This document shows positions 34,755-41,207 of a DNA stretch of 45,853 bases, piece by piece (the stretch's first letter is position 1; the number at the start of each line of letters is the position of its first letter). This DNA comes from Alphaproteobacteria bacterium. Its GTDB lineage: Bacteria; Pseudomonadota; Alphaproteobacteria; Rhodobacterales; Rhodobacteraceae. Below the pieces are notes generated by a model that was given only the letters and a program-made list of their open reading frames with translations, did no database searches and had not been told where the DNA came from. A program made the position numbers and the translations under genes. The stretch covers positions 1 to 45,853 of the forward strand of contig JAUHWT010000027.1 of NCBI GenBank assembly GCA_030427145.1, read 5' to 3'.

Positions 34755-34997
34755 TTGACCGCCGCACGAAACCTGTCCGGGCACCAGCTTTACATTTTCT
34801 GCCAGTGCGGCCGCATTGCCGGGGTGCCGGTTGATGCGCTGATCGCTCGGCATGGTCCGGAGTACGACCTCGACCGGCACCGGGCGGCGCTGCGCTGTTC
34901 GGTCTGCGGTGTGCGGCGTCCGGAAACGCGGTACAGTTTCATCATTCCAAGCGAGACAGGCGGCGCTACCAGCCGAGCAGATCCTGCGCGATCCTGA
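34755..34997 (+). CDS. Zinc-ribbon-like protein, 80 aa
   Basis: Start probably TTG 34755 (an in-frame TTG near 34728 is an alternative). CQC near residue 18 and CSVC near 52 form a split four-Cys zinc site around a conserved GVPVDALIARHGPEYDLDRH. I recognise this arrangement as a common short zinc-ribbon protein in alphaproteobacterial phages and chromosomes. The biochemical role is unknown. It is the last rightward gene before attP, the place where accessory genes are often carried. Confidence 0.65.
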   Translation: MTAARNLSGHQLYIFCQCGRIAGVPVDALIARHGPEYDLDRHRAALRCSVCGVRRPETRYSFIIPSETGGATSRADPARS

Positions 34998-35070
34998 TTT
35001 GCCAGATCCAGTATGCCACCGACGCGGCAAACAGGCAGGTATTGAACGCAATCGTGCGAATCCTCCGCAT
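34966..35070 (-). CDS. 34-residue single-pass membrane peptide
   Basis: ATG at 35070 on the minus strand, preceded by GGGGGAG at suitable distance. The peptide has a basic start (MRRIRTIAF), one hydrophobic helix (NTCLFAASVAYWIWQIRI) and a short polar end. It runs opposite to the zinc-ribbon gene and overlaps its 3' end. A good ribosome site and a convincing membrane helix support it, despite the small size. Confidence 0.4.
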   Translation of the reverse strand: MRRIRTIAFNTCLFAASVAYWIWQIRIAQDLLGW

Positions 35071-35224
35071 CCCGCTCCCCCACCCAACAGTGAACCCCGC
35101 ACCATGACTGCCAGACACACACCGGGCCGCGCAACACCGCCCGCGAGGTGTGGTTAAGAGGGTGACCGACCTGCCGCGACGTTTTACAAACGTCCGGTAA
35201 GTCATTGATTTGTATAGGTCAGAA

Positions 35225-35328
35225 TCAAGCGGCTTTTGCAAAAATCCGCTTGAGATTCAGCGGTTTCGCCCGGACTGTAACTCCGTCTCGGTAACGATAC
35301 ACTGGTTCGAATCCAGTCCCCCCCACCA
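35225..35328. other. attP region: inverted repeats plus host tRNA-identity core
   Basis: The core is the tRNA-Tyr 3' half described at 35271-35328. Its anticodon stem-loop gives CGGA-7 bases-TCCG, the classical arrangement of a tyrosine-recombinase crossover site. Just before it are TCAAGCGG (35225-35232) and CCGCTTGA (35246-35253) as a perfect inverted repeat, enclosing the palindrome TTTTGCAAAA (35234-35243); these may be arm-type integrase or excisionase sites. The integrase stop codon lies 60 bases to the right. Confidence 0.8.
35271..35328 (+). tRNA. 3' half of tRNA-Tyr(GTA) carried in attP (partial)
   Basis: Anticodon stem CGGA (35271-35274)/TCCG (35282-35285) around loop CTGTAAC, giving anticodon GTA at 35277-35279. 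A long variable arm follows with TCG-GTAA-CGA, as expected for a class II bacterial tRNA-Tyr. The T arm is ACTGG (35301-35305), TTCGAAT, CCAGT (35313-35317); then seven C for the acceptor strand, A73 and CCA (35326-35328). No D arm or 5' acceptor strand is present upstream, and the outermost anticodon-stem pair is mismatched (C/T). So host identity begins around 35271, and integration would rebuild the host tRNA 3' end. Confidence 0.88.
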
Positions 35329-35387
35329 CTGCAAAATCAGCTACTTACGGTTGGCGGTCCCGGTGGGGCCGTTTTGCGTTTTACAGG

Positions 35388-36428
35388 TCATTTTACAGTT
35401 CCGTTCTCGATCCGTGCCAGAACCGAGTCGGTGATCGCCGGGTCGAGGGCGGCGTACTTGTGGATCATCTTGGCGGCGTTTTCGACGCTCCAGCCCATGG
35501 CGAGGGCGATTTCGGCGAGGCTGCAGCCGATCGACAGCAGCCGGGTGCAGGCGGTTCCGCGCAGGTCGTACATGCGCAGGCAGTCGCGGACGCCGGCGGC
35601 GCGGGCAAAGCGTTTGACCTCTTTCGACAGGTGTTGTGGCGACCAGGCGCGGTCGCGCGGGGTGCGCAGGATGGTCGGGCGGGATTTCGGGGCGGCGTCG
35701 ATGATGGCAGCGATTGCCGGGGTGATCGGCGTTGCCAGCAGCTGGCCGGTCTTGTGGCGGTGGATCTCGATCCGCCGGCCGGACGGGGTCGGTTTGACGT
35801 GCCAGTGCGAGAGGGCCGCGAGCTCGGCCGGGCCGAGGGCCGTCCATTCGGCCATGGTGATGGCGGCGGCGACCTCGGGCGATGCGGCGTGGCAGGTGGC
35901 GGCGATTTCGTCGCGCGTCCAGATGATTTCGGCGCGGTCGGACCGGTACGATCCGCCGCCGCGCTTGATGTGGATTTCCGTCAGCAGCGTCCGGTCGTAT
36001 GCCCAATGGACGATGCGGCGCAGGACCGTCCATGCGTAGTCGGCCTGTTTGCCGTGCCATTGATCGCGCCAGTTCAGGGCGACGGGGCGGATGCCGGGGC
36101 GGTTGAACGCGGCGATCGGCGCGGTGCCGAATTTGGCGTCGATGCGGTCGATCCAGACGCGATAGTCGGCTTGGGTGCGCGGCGAGAGGTCGCGCCATTC
36201 GCGGCTGTTCTGATAGGCGATGATGATTTCGCGGAACGTGCCGCGGGCGTGGGCGGCCGGGCGGGCGGCATCCGTCCAGGCGGCGTGATAACCGGGCGAT
36301 CCGGGCGGGTTCGGGGCGCCGGTCTTCCAGATCAACGGGCCGCCGCGCCATGCGTAATGGTATTCGATGCGTTTTCCGCCGGCGAGGGTGGCGCGAACCC
36401 GGTGCAGCCCGGCGAGATCAGCCCGCAT
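35388..36428 (-). CDS. int: Tyrosine recombinase/integrase with altered active-site residues
   Basis: 346 residues. Integrates and excises the phage at tRNA-Tyr. An N-terminal SAM-like core-binding domain spans about 64-155 (TFREIIIAYQNSREWRDLSP). The catalytic domain shows K226 (HRHKTGQLL), a box II YDLRGTACTRLL with R290, W313 in MGWS, and nucleophile Y325 in MIHKYAALD. The usual first Arg (TGLRxxEL) is Gly199 in WTALGPAELAAL, and the box II His is Tyr287. The stop is 60 bp from the tRNA core, as expected for an int-attP pair. The start overlaps the upstream gene by 11 bases. Whether this is a functional subfamily or a weakened enzyme cannot be told by eye. Confidence 0.88.
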   Translation of the reverse strand: MRADLAGLHRVRATLAGGKRIEYHYAWRGGPLIWKTGAPNPPGSPGYHAAWTDAARPAAHARGTFREIIIAYQNSREWRDLSPRTQADYRVWIDRIDAKFGTAPIAAFNRPGIRPVALNWRDQWHGKQADYAWTVLRRIVHWAYDRTLLTEIHIKRGGGSYRSDRAEIIWTRDEIAATCHAASPEVAAAITMAEWTALGPAELAALSHWHVKPTPSGRRIEIHRHKTGQLLATPITPAIAAIIDAAPKSRPTILRTPRDRAWSPQHLSKEVKRFARAAGVRDCLRMYDLRGTACTRLLSIGCSLAEIALAMGWSVENAAKMIHKYAALDPAITDSVLARIENGTVK

Positions 36429-36621
36429 TCCGCGCGAGCCATTCGTCGGCGGCGTCGATGACCTTTGCCGATGCGGTCACGGTCTGCGGATCCCTGCCCA
36501 CTGCGATCTCCCCCACTGTCCCGTCGGGATAGTGCAGCCGAATCACGTATTCAGGCAAGCCGGCCGCCTGCGCCGCCTTGATCAGGCGCTTTTCGAGGGC
36601 GCGGTGGGATCGTTTGGGCAT
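36418..36621 (-). CDS. Hypothetical protein upstream of integrase, 67 aa
   Basis: Overlaps the integrase start, so it is probably co-translated. A basic N-terminal helix (KRSHRALEKRLIKAAQAAGL), a beta pair (YVIRLHYPDGTVGEIAVGRD) and a C-terminal helix. Small basic proteins beside int are often excisionases; the sequence does not show a clear winged-helix Xis motif, so this remains a possibility only. Confidence 0.65.
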   Translation of the reverse strand: MPKRSHRALEKRLIKAAQAAGLPEYVIRLHYPDGTVGEIAVGRDPQTVTASAKVIDAADEWLARNAG

Positions 36622-36639
36622 GGGAATATCCGGGGGTTT

Positions 36640-36906
36640 TTAGGACTTCGGGTTTGGGGCGGCGTCAAGAAGTTTGCGCAGATCGTACTGCATGGACTTG
36701 CGACCGTTTTCGAAGCCTGCGCGCATGGCGATTTCCTGCTGCGCAGTTACGTACTCGAGCAAATCGACCGCGGCATCAGGTAGCGCCGCAAGCCTTTTGG
36801 GAACCTGGAATTCATCCCATTCCATTTCGCTGTCCAAGATGCGCCAGTTTGGGCCTGTATCTGGGATGTGGTCATAACGATCATTTATCTTGACGGACTG
36901 TGTCAT
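36640..36906 (-). CDS. Hypothetical protein, 88 aa
   Basis: ATG at 36906 with GGAGG 5 bases upstream. Acidic N-terminus (MTQSVKINDRYDHIPDTGPN), then WDEFQVPKRLAALPDAAVDL and a long helix ending in MQYDLRKLLDAAPNPKS. No family is recognised. Part of the left operon, between integrase and a possibly structured 225-bp gap. Confidence 0.65.
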   Translation of the reverse strand: MTQSVKINDRYDHIPDTGPNWRILDSEMEWDEFQVPKRLAALPDAAVDLLEYVTAQQEIAMRAGFENGRKSMQYDLRKLLDAAPNPKS

Positions 36907-36966
36907 AGGACCTCCGGTTTCGCTGCGATGGCGGCATTGGCACATCGCAGCATGTGAACGGCCAAA

Positions 36967-37072
36967 TCTCAGCGGCCCGCACGGTGGTTTGTAACGACAC
37001 AAACACAACGCCTTCCTCTGATTTGCCCGCCGGATACCGTGCGTAGGCGGGTAGGGGGTTGGGCCGCTGAGA
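36967..37072. repeat. Long-range 12-bp inverted repeat in a gene-poor gap
   Basis: TCTCAGCGGCCC (36967-36978) and GGGCCGCTGAGA (37061-37072) are perfect complements enclosing 82 bases. A shorter GTTTGT/ACAAAC pair lies within. The gap 36907-37131 has no strong gene; a minus-strand frame from ATG 37081 to 36881 (66 codons, no ribosome site) is possible but weak. An RNA structure or a regulator site is possible. Confidence 0.45.
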
Positions 37073-37087
37073 ACTGGTCATTCGGGG

Positions 37088-37135
37088 TCACTGGACCGGC
37101 CAGAGCAGGGCGAGGGCTGTGAGGACGGGTTTCAT
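37088..37135 (-). CDS. 15-residue hydrophobic micro-ORF
   Basis: ATG at 37135 overlaps the stop of the Ala/Trp-repeat gene as ATGA and has GGAGG directly upstream. The peptide MKPVLTALALLWPVQ is hydrophobic, and its end resembles the VLPLLWPLS end of the membrane protein at 40871. The ribosome site and four-base overlap argue that it is translated. Confidence 0.35.
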   Translation of the reverse strand: MKPVLTALALLWPVQ

Positions 37136-37869
37136 GATGCCTCCGCTATCAGGCGAAGGATGGTGTCGCGCTGCCGGATGCGGGCTACCCTTCGGGCATC
37201 ATCATCAGCATTAACAGCCCATCGGGCAGCATCAACAGCCCATCGGGCAGCATTAGCAGCCCATCGGGCAGCAATTGCAGACCATCGGGATTCATCAGCC
37301 CGTCGGGCAGCATCAGCAGCAGAAGCAGCAGCCCATCGGGCAGCATCAGCAGCATCAGCAGCAGCCCATCGGGCATCAGCATCAGCATCAGCAGCAGCAG
37401 CAGCAGCATTAGCAGCAGCATTGGCAGCAGCAGCAGTATCCCACACACCGCCGGATGCCAGCAGGTCCATCCCGGCAATCACGGGGTTAATCACGGCCTG
37501 CATCTCGTCACTCTGCGGTGGCAGCGCCCGCAGCTCAGCGGCGAGGAACTTCCACGGGACACGGGTAAGATCCTTCCCGTCTCGGGCCACGGCACCGGGG
37601 AAGTCACGGAAGAATGCCTTTGCCTCGTCGGGCGGGAGCGCCTCGAATACGTATTCACATATTCGGAGCAGCATTGGGGGCAGGCCAAACCGCTCAAATG
37701 CCGCGTCAGGGCTGCTGGAATGGGTCAGGCAGGAGATAAAGCAGCCCCTGCCGCCAACGGCGTTGCCGTGTTTGCGCCAGTAAACGCCTTGCACCAGCGC
37801 ATCGGCGGCAATGTGTTTTTCAACCTCCGTAACAAGATCGACGTGGTTGCGGGTCAGTATGAGGGTCAT
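37132..37869 (-). CDS. Phage protein with Ala/Trp helical repeats, 245 aa
   Basis: ATG at 37869 after GGAG. Residues 1-140 form a folded domain of a widespread but unnamed phage family: GRGCFISCLTHSSSPDAAFE, PPMLLRICEYVFEALPPDEA and VPWKFLAAELRALPPQ. Residues about 144-228 are low-complexity helical repeats of AARWAAD type (AANAAANAAAAAADADADAR followed by repeated ARWAxxA). The end (RIRQRDTILRLIAEAS) closes with a charged helix. The same domain/repeat/charged-helix order is seen in relatives from memory, so the repeats are genuine. Function unknown. Confidence 0.75.
   Translation of the reverse strand: MTLILTRNHVDLVTEVEKHIAADALVQGVYWRKHGNAVGGRGCFISCLTHSSSPDAAFERFGLPPMLLRICEYVFEALPPDEAKAFFRDFPGAVARDGKDLTRVPWKFLAAELRALPPQSDEMQAVINPVIAGMDLLASGGVWDTAAAANAAANAAAAAADADADARWAAADAADAARWAAASAADAARRADESRWSAIAARWAANAARWAVDAARWAVNADDDARRVARIRQRDTILRLIAEAS
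37194..37440. repeat. Low-complexity repeat region with 21-bp and 6-bp periods
   Basis: Multiple copies of AGCCCATCGGGCAGCAT separated by AGC/ATC triplets, with runs of AGCAGC and AGCATC. On the minus strand it encodes the Ala/Trp repeats of the gene at 37132-37869. The regular 21-bp step near 37215-37280 suggests recent duplication. Confidence 0.85.
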
Positions 37870-37885
37870 GTGGGTTCTCCGGGAG

Positions 37886-38083
37886 TTAGCTGGTCATCGT
37901 CCGCAGGCCGTTCAGAAGGCTCTGGATCGGTCGCAGATTGATGGTGGTTTCACTTCCGTCCGACAGGTCAAGCGTGACCAGATCGTCACGGACATGACGG
38001 ATGCGCCCTCCTTCTTCGATGTGGTCGCGCAGATAGTCGATCTGGCAGTGGGCTTGGAAAATATCGTCTTCAAGGTCGATCAT
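37886..38083 (-). CDS. Hypothetical protein, 65 aa
   Basis: ATG at 38083, preceded by the operon motif TAACCCCGGAGG. Acidic helix MIDLEDDIFQAHCQIDYLRD, then a beta section (DDLVTLDLSDGSETTINLRP) and short helix. No known domain. Located in the left operon, 14 bases from the preceding gene. Confidence 0.65.
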   Translation of the reverse strand: MIDLEDDIFQAHCQIDYLRDHIEEGGRIRHVRDDLVTLDLSDGSETTINLRPIQSLLNGLRTMTS

Positions 38084-38097
38084 TGGTTCCTCCGGGG

Positions 38098-38295
38098 TTA
38101 TTTGGACACGTAGCGCTTGGCTGATCGGTCGTATGTCACCGCGTCAGGGTGGCGCCGCTGAAATTCGCGAAGGTCCGAAGATGCCTGCGGGGTCGAAATT
38201 CCGAACATCTTCTCGATGTGCTCACGGTTGATGAAGCCGTAGACCCGGATCATCTCTCCGATCCATTCAACGCGCTTCTCGACAAACCAGGTCAT
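38098..38295 (-). CDS. Winged-helix-like DNA-binding protein, 65 aa
   Basis: ATG at 38295 after GGATGGAGA. The sequence INREHIEKMFGISTPQASSD has the helix-turn-recognition-helix spacing of DeoR-type HTH domains, followed by LREFQRRHPDAVTYDRSAKR as the wing. It could act as a small regulator or excisionase of the left operon. Assignment of HTH is by pattern only. Confidence 0.7.
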   Translation of the reverse strand: MTWFVEKRVEWIGEMIRVYGFINREHIEKMFGISTPQASSDLREFQRRHPDAVTYDRSAKRYVSK

Positions 38296-38311
38296 ATCGT
38301 CTCCATCCGGG

Positions 38312-38524
38312 TTAAGTGGACTGCGGCGCGAAGCGCTCGATCCGGCGATCCAGAACCGCCAAGTAGACGGTCATGGCGTCGTGCTGTTCCTCGATCAGAT
38401 CGCGGTCGAGAATGTCGATGGCCTTGAAGTCGTCGGAGACAATGAACGCCTCCAGCTTCACGCACTTTTCGGCCAGTTCGGCGCGCTCTGCGAGGACTCG
38501 TTCTTCATGGGGTTGCAGGGGCAT
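38312..38524 (-). CDS. Small helical phage protein, 70 aa
   Basis: ATG at 38524 after AAAGGA. Two long helices: PHEERVLAERAELAEKCVKL and LIEEQHDAMTVYLAVLDRRI, ending in ERFAPQST. Matches a very common short phage protein type (Arg-Val-x-x-Glu-x-x-Glu-Leu start, RI-x-x-F end) of unknown role; related proteins occur in many unrelated phages from memory. Confidence 0.75.
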   Translation of the reverse strand: MPLQPHEERVLAERAELAEKCVKLEAFIVSDDFKAIDILDRDLIEEQHDAMTVYLAVLDRRIERFAPQST

Positions 38525-38542
38525 TTCTGTTCCTTTCGGGGG

Positions 38543-38806
38543 TTAGTTGGATTGATCCCCGCGCGCTATGGCGCGAAGGCGCGGCAATTCGCGCTCGAAG
38601 TATGGGACAGCCTCCGTAACTAAGTGAGGCAACAAAAACTCCGCGCCGACTGTGGCGTGTGAGAAGTCGCTTTCCTCACACATCGACCACCTGCCATCTA
38701 TCCAGCAGGCGGTGAAAGGTCCGTAGTATCCGGGCCAGAGCAGCGCCCATGTCCCTTCTTCCGGCTCCCACTCGTGGAGCGATCTCCACGCGATTTCTTG
38801 CTGCAT
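38543..38806 (-). CDS. Hypothetical protein, 87 aa
   Basis: ATG at 38806 after CCCGGAGG. Trp-rich N-terminus (AWRSLHEWEPEEGTWALLWP), YYGPFTACWIDGRWSM, and a C-terminal helix YFERELPRLRAIARG. The small beta fold resembles short phage proteins with unknown function. Member of the left operon. Confidence 0.65.
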   Translation of the reverse strand: MQQEIAWRSLHEWEPEEGTWALLWPGYYGPFTACWIDGRWSMCEESDFSHATVGAEFLLPHLVTEAVPYFERELPRLRAIARGDQSN

Positions 38807-38822
38807 TAGTGCCTCCGGGGGG

Positions 38823-39272
38823 TCATGTCTGTGGTGGCGGCAGCAGTGGCCTGTCTCCGCCGGTGATTGCGTCGATGGTCCTGCGCCCGTCTGGCAGGGC
38901 GATGTGCGGAAGGAATGCGGCGTCGGTATCGAGGAAGCCGGCGGCGATCATCGCGGCCTGTGCCTTGATCCAGTCGGCCATGATCGCCCATGCGGCGTTT
39001 TCGGCCTGCTGGCGTGCCTTTGCCTGATACTCTTCTTCCGTCGATTTCATCCGCTTTGTGTGCGGGTTTTCCCGCAGCCATGCCGCCTGATAGGCGCCGA
39101 CCCGGATCGGGATGGTGATTTCGCGACCATGCAGCCGAAACTGCGCGATGATCTGGTCCGCGTCGTCGTCAACCATGAAGCCGACTGCACTCGCGCCGAC
39201 ACCGCGCAGGATCGTGCGAATTTCACGTTCCCGCGCCTGACCGGCGGTTGATGATGCGTAGGGCAGGGCCAT
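38823..39272 (-). CDS. Hypothetical protein, 149 aa
   Basis: ATG at 39272 after AGAGG. A start helix (AGQAREREIRTILRGVG), a small domain with VGFMVDDDADQIIAQFRLHG and REITIPIRV, then a long basic/Gln-rich helix (TEEEYQAKARQQAENAAWAI) and DGRRTIDAITGGDRPLLPPP. I have seen this pattern in other phages without assigned role. It is possibly a recombination or DNA-binding accessory; this is uncertain. Confidence 0.7.
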   Translation of the reverse strand: MALPYASSTAGQAREREIRTILRGVGASAVGFMVDDDADQIIAQFRLHGREITIPIRVGAYQAAWLRENPHTKRMKSTEEEYQAKARQQAENAAWAIMADWIKAQAAMIAAGFLDTDAAFLPHIALPDGRRTIDAITGGDRPLLPPPQT

Positions 39273-39287
39273 GGGTGCCTCTTGGGG

Positions 39288-39599
39288 TTACTCGGACTTG
39301 CGCGCGGCGGCGCGGTCGATGCGGTCGATCTCGGCCGCTATCAGGGCGCCTGCGCGGACGAGATCGCGGCGGCGATCCTTTGGCTTCCACCAGTCGCGAT
39401 GCCAGGGCCACAAGTCGCGGGCAAGACCTCGAACGCGATCGCGCAGATCGACCCGGCCCACGTCAAGCTCGGCGAGGATGTAGCAGGCGGCGGCACCGGC
39501 AATCTCGCCACGCTCGTGGGAATCGTCATGGCCACGGGTCCACCCCTCCTGCTCGACCTGTCTTTTCCGCTCTGCGGCGATGCTCTCAATACCGTTCAT
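39288..39599 (-). CDS. MazG-like/phage ERxRQ-EGW family protein, 103 aa
   Basis: ATG at 39599. Conserved pattern: IAAERKRQVEQEGWTRGHDD, then HERGEIAGAAACYILA, WPWHRDWWKPKDRRRDLVRA and a final GALIAAEIDRIDRAA. This is a frequent phage protein with the acidic-helix style of all-alpha NTP pyrophosphatases (E-H-DD-E positions). If active it would hydrolyse nucleoside triphosphates; catalytic residues are only suggested by pattern. Confidence 0.75.
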   Translation of the reverse strand: MNGIESIAAERKRQVEQEGWTRGHDDSHERGEIAGAAACYILAELDVGRVDLRDRVRGLARDLWPWHRDWWKPKDRRRDLVRAGALIAAEIDRIDRAAARKSE

Positions 39600-39621
39600 G
39601 ATGCCTCCGGGGTTAGGTGGG

Positions 39622-39903
39622 TCACTCGTCCAACAGGACGGCGAGGGGCAAGGTGCCGGTGATGGCGCAGTCGGAGCAGATGCAGATGGTTTTTTCCGTC
39701 ATCGGCTGCGCCAGATCCTCGTCCATGAAGGCGGTTGCCAGAGCGCCGTTGCCGCCGAGCATGGTTTCAAGCCCGTGCTGGCGCTGGATCGCCCTGATGT
39801 CGCACACCATCTGCGCGACGGTGGCACGGTAGAAGAACGGCGATCCACGGTGGAGCATACCTTTGCCGCACATCGCGCAGTTCTGAAATTCGGACTGTTT
39901 CAT
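39622..39903 (-). CDS. Zinc-ribbon protein, 93 aa
   Basis: ATG at 39903, overlapping the upstream gene by four bases. CAMCGKG near residue 9 and CICSDC near 73-78 give two Cys pairs flanking a helical centre (RATVAQMVCDIRAIQRQHGL). It probably binds one zinc. A homologue with named function is not recognised. Confidence 0.65.
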   Translation of the reverse strand: MKQSEFQNCAMCGKGMLHRGSPFFYRATVAQMVCDIRAIQRQHGLETMLGGNGALATAFMDEDLAQPMTEKTICICSDCAITGTLPLAVLLDE

Positions 39904-40181
39904 GGGCTCCTCCGGGTGGTGGGTGGGGTTGACTCAAGAATGAAGCGTGCTTTGGCGAGGGATGCGTGGGCGGCGGTGTAGTCATCGCCGGACAGAAGTC
40001 CTTCAACACCGGCACGGAGACACCACAATCGAGCCAAGGTTATCAATGCAGACCGCAAGTCGGTGTCCAGGGCTGCGTTGGCGAACGCCTCAATGTCCTC
40101 ATCGAGTTTGGCCGCGGCGGCACGGAATCTGTCGCCTTCGATTTTCCATTTTGGTGTCATGCCGTGAAATCCTTCGGACAT
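39900..40181 (-). CDS. Hypothetical helical protein, 93 aa
   Basis: ATG at 40181 after CCCCGGAGG. Nearly all alpha-helix: GDRFRAAAAKLDEDIEAFAN, LRSALITLARLWCLRAGVEG, DYTAAHASLAKARFIL. No signal or membrane segment. An internal ATG seven codons later is an alternative start but lacks the ribosome motif. Confidence 0.65.
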   Translation of the reverse strand: MSEGFHGMTPKWKIEGDRFRAAAAKLDEDIEAFANAALDTDLRSALITLARLWCLRAGVEGLLSGDDYTAAHASLAKARFILESTPPTTRRSP

Positions 40182-40195
40182 GGGTTCCTCCGGGG

Positions 40196-40399
40196 TCAGG
40201 CCGACACGGCTTTGCGCATCGCCATTTCGTCGTATTGGTCAAGGATCGCCGCCAGAACCGATTTCGCTTCGTCCTGCGATTTCAGTTCGAGTGTCAGGGT
40301 CAGCCCGTCAAAATCGTCGTCGACTTCGAACACGTCGCCACAATCGTCACCAACCCGAAACCGGCGACCCGTCATGTCGAGAGGTAGGGTCAAAATCAT
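40196..40399 (-). CDS. Hypothetical protein, 67 aa
   Basis: ATG at 40399 after GGAGGG, overlapping the stop of the upstream gene. A beta half (MILTLPLDMTGRRFRVGDDC and DVFEVDDDFDGLTLTLELKS) and a helix (DEAKSVLAAILDQYDEMAMR). Acidic. No known family. Last of the soluble genes before the membrane-protein run going upstream. Confidence 0.65.
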   Translation of the reverse strand: MILTLPLDMTGRRFRVGDDCGDVFEVDDDFDGLTLTLELKSQDEAKSVLAAILDQYDEMAMRKAVSA

Positions 40400-40560
40400 G
40401 CCGTGAAACCCTCCGGCAGGGTTGGGGGTGTGAAGGGGGCGGGGCATTCGCTGATGCGGTAGTGACGGTTCACCGTGATCACCTTGGGGGCGGTGGTTCC
40501 GGACAGGACCAGCATCGCGAGCGCGAAGGCGCCGAGGGCGAGGCTTTCGGTGGCCGTCAC
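40396..40560 (-). CDS. Small membrane-associated protein, 54 aa
   Basis: GTG at 40560 overlaps the stop of the upstream gene (GTGA), and its TGA overlaps the next ATG (ATGA). N-terminal hydrophobic segment ESLALGAFALAMLVLSG followed by a short polar part with one Cys (ISECPAPFTPPTLPEGF). Could be anchored by this segment or exported. Overlaps on both sides support translation. Confidence 0.5.
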   Translation of the reverse strand: MTATESLALGAFALAMLVLSGTTAPKVITVNRHYRISECPAPFTPPTLPEGFTA

Positions 40561-40727
40561 CGGGTCACCTGTTCGACGAACGTGCGGCCGTCGAGTTCAA
40601 AGCGGCCGTCGGCGAGTTCGGCGTCGACGGCGATCGCGGCGAAGAGGATGGTCAGGGCAACGCCGAAGGCGGTGCCGAGGATGAAGGCCTGACGCCGGGT
40701 GGCGGCGACGGGTTTCGATGGGGGCAT
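40557..40727 (-). CDS. Small membrane protein, 56 aa (start uncertain)
   Basis: ATG at 40727 with GAAAGG upstream gives MPPSKPVAATRRQ, one membrane helix AFILGTAFGVALTILFAAIAV and a 22-residue outside tail. An ATG at 40874 overlaps the upstream stop (ATGA) and would add about 49 Arg/Pro-rich residues; this is the alternative, and it would fill the otherwise empty 143 bases. Confidence 0.5.
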   Translation of the reverse strand: MPPSKPVAATRRQAFILGTAFGVALTILFAAIAVDAELADGRFELDGRTFVEQVTR

Positions 40728-40870
40728 GTCGGGTGCCTTTCGTGTTGGGACCGGCCGGCTGAACCGCCGCGTTTTGCGCGGCTGAGGGAATTGCAGAACC
40801 ATGATTGTCGGCCCGGGCCTGCGCGCGCGGCGGGGGCGGGTTGAAAGGGCACGGCGGTTCAGCGGGCGGG

Positions 40871-41065
40871 TCATGACAGGGGCCAGAGCAGGGGCAGGAC
40901 ATGCGCGATGGCGATGGCGATGCCGCAAAGGATCACGGCGGCGCAGATGACGAGAACGAGGACCAGCATGCGCGCGGGCGGGTGGACCGGCTGGCGCGGT
41001 GTGTTGTCCGGCTCGATCTCGGCCATGTCGGGCCGGGTCATCAGGTGGTTTTCCATGAAATCCAT
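40871..41065 (-). CDS. Small membrane protein, 64 aa
   Basis: ATG at 41065 with GGAG nine bases upstream. Soluble N-terminal half with PDMAEIEPDNTPRQP, then a strong membrane helix MLVLVLVICAAVILCGIAIA and end AIAHVLPLLWPLS. One base separates the ATG from the preceding stop. Part of five successive membrane genes. Confidence 0.6.
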   Translation of the reverse strand: MDFMENHLMTRPDMAEIEPDNTPRQPVHPPARMLVLVLVICAAVILCGIAIAIAHVLPLLWPLS

Positions 41066-41066
41066 G

Positions 41067-41207
41067 TCAGTATGCTCCGGCCGCCGGCCATGTGTTGATG
41101 TCGATCACGAGCAGGGTCGCGTCATAGAGGATGTTGCCGAGCCACAGACCGATGCCGACACCAAGGGCGATGACCAGGGCGGTGCGCAGATCGCGGATGA
41201 CGGTCAT
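41067..41207 (-). CDS. Small membrane protein, 46 aa
   Basis: ATG at 41207 in an ATGA overlap with the upstream gene, GGAGGAT upstream. Basic start MTVIRDLRT, one helix ALVIALGVGIGLWLGNILY, then DATLLVIDINTWPAAGAY. Unknown function. Confidence 0.55.
   Translation of the reverse strand: MTVIRDLRTALVIALGVGIGLWLGNILYDATLLVIDINTWPAAGAY

Noticed and set aside
37194-37440. CRISPR-like array
   Set aside because: Units are 21 bp with 6-bp runs, encode helical protein repeats and have no distinct spacers.
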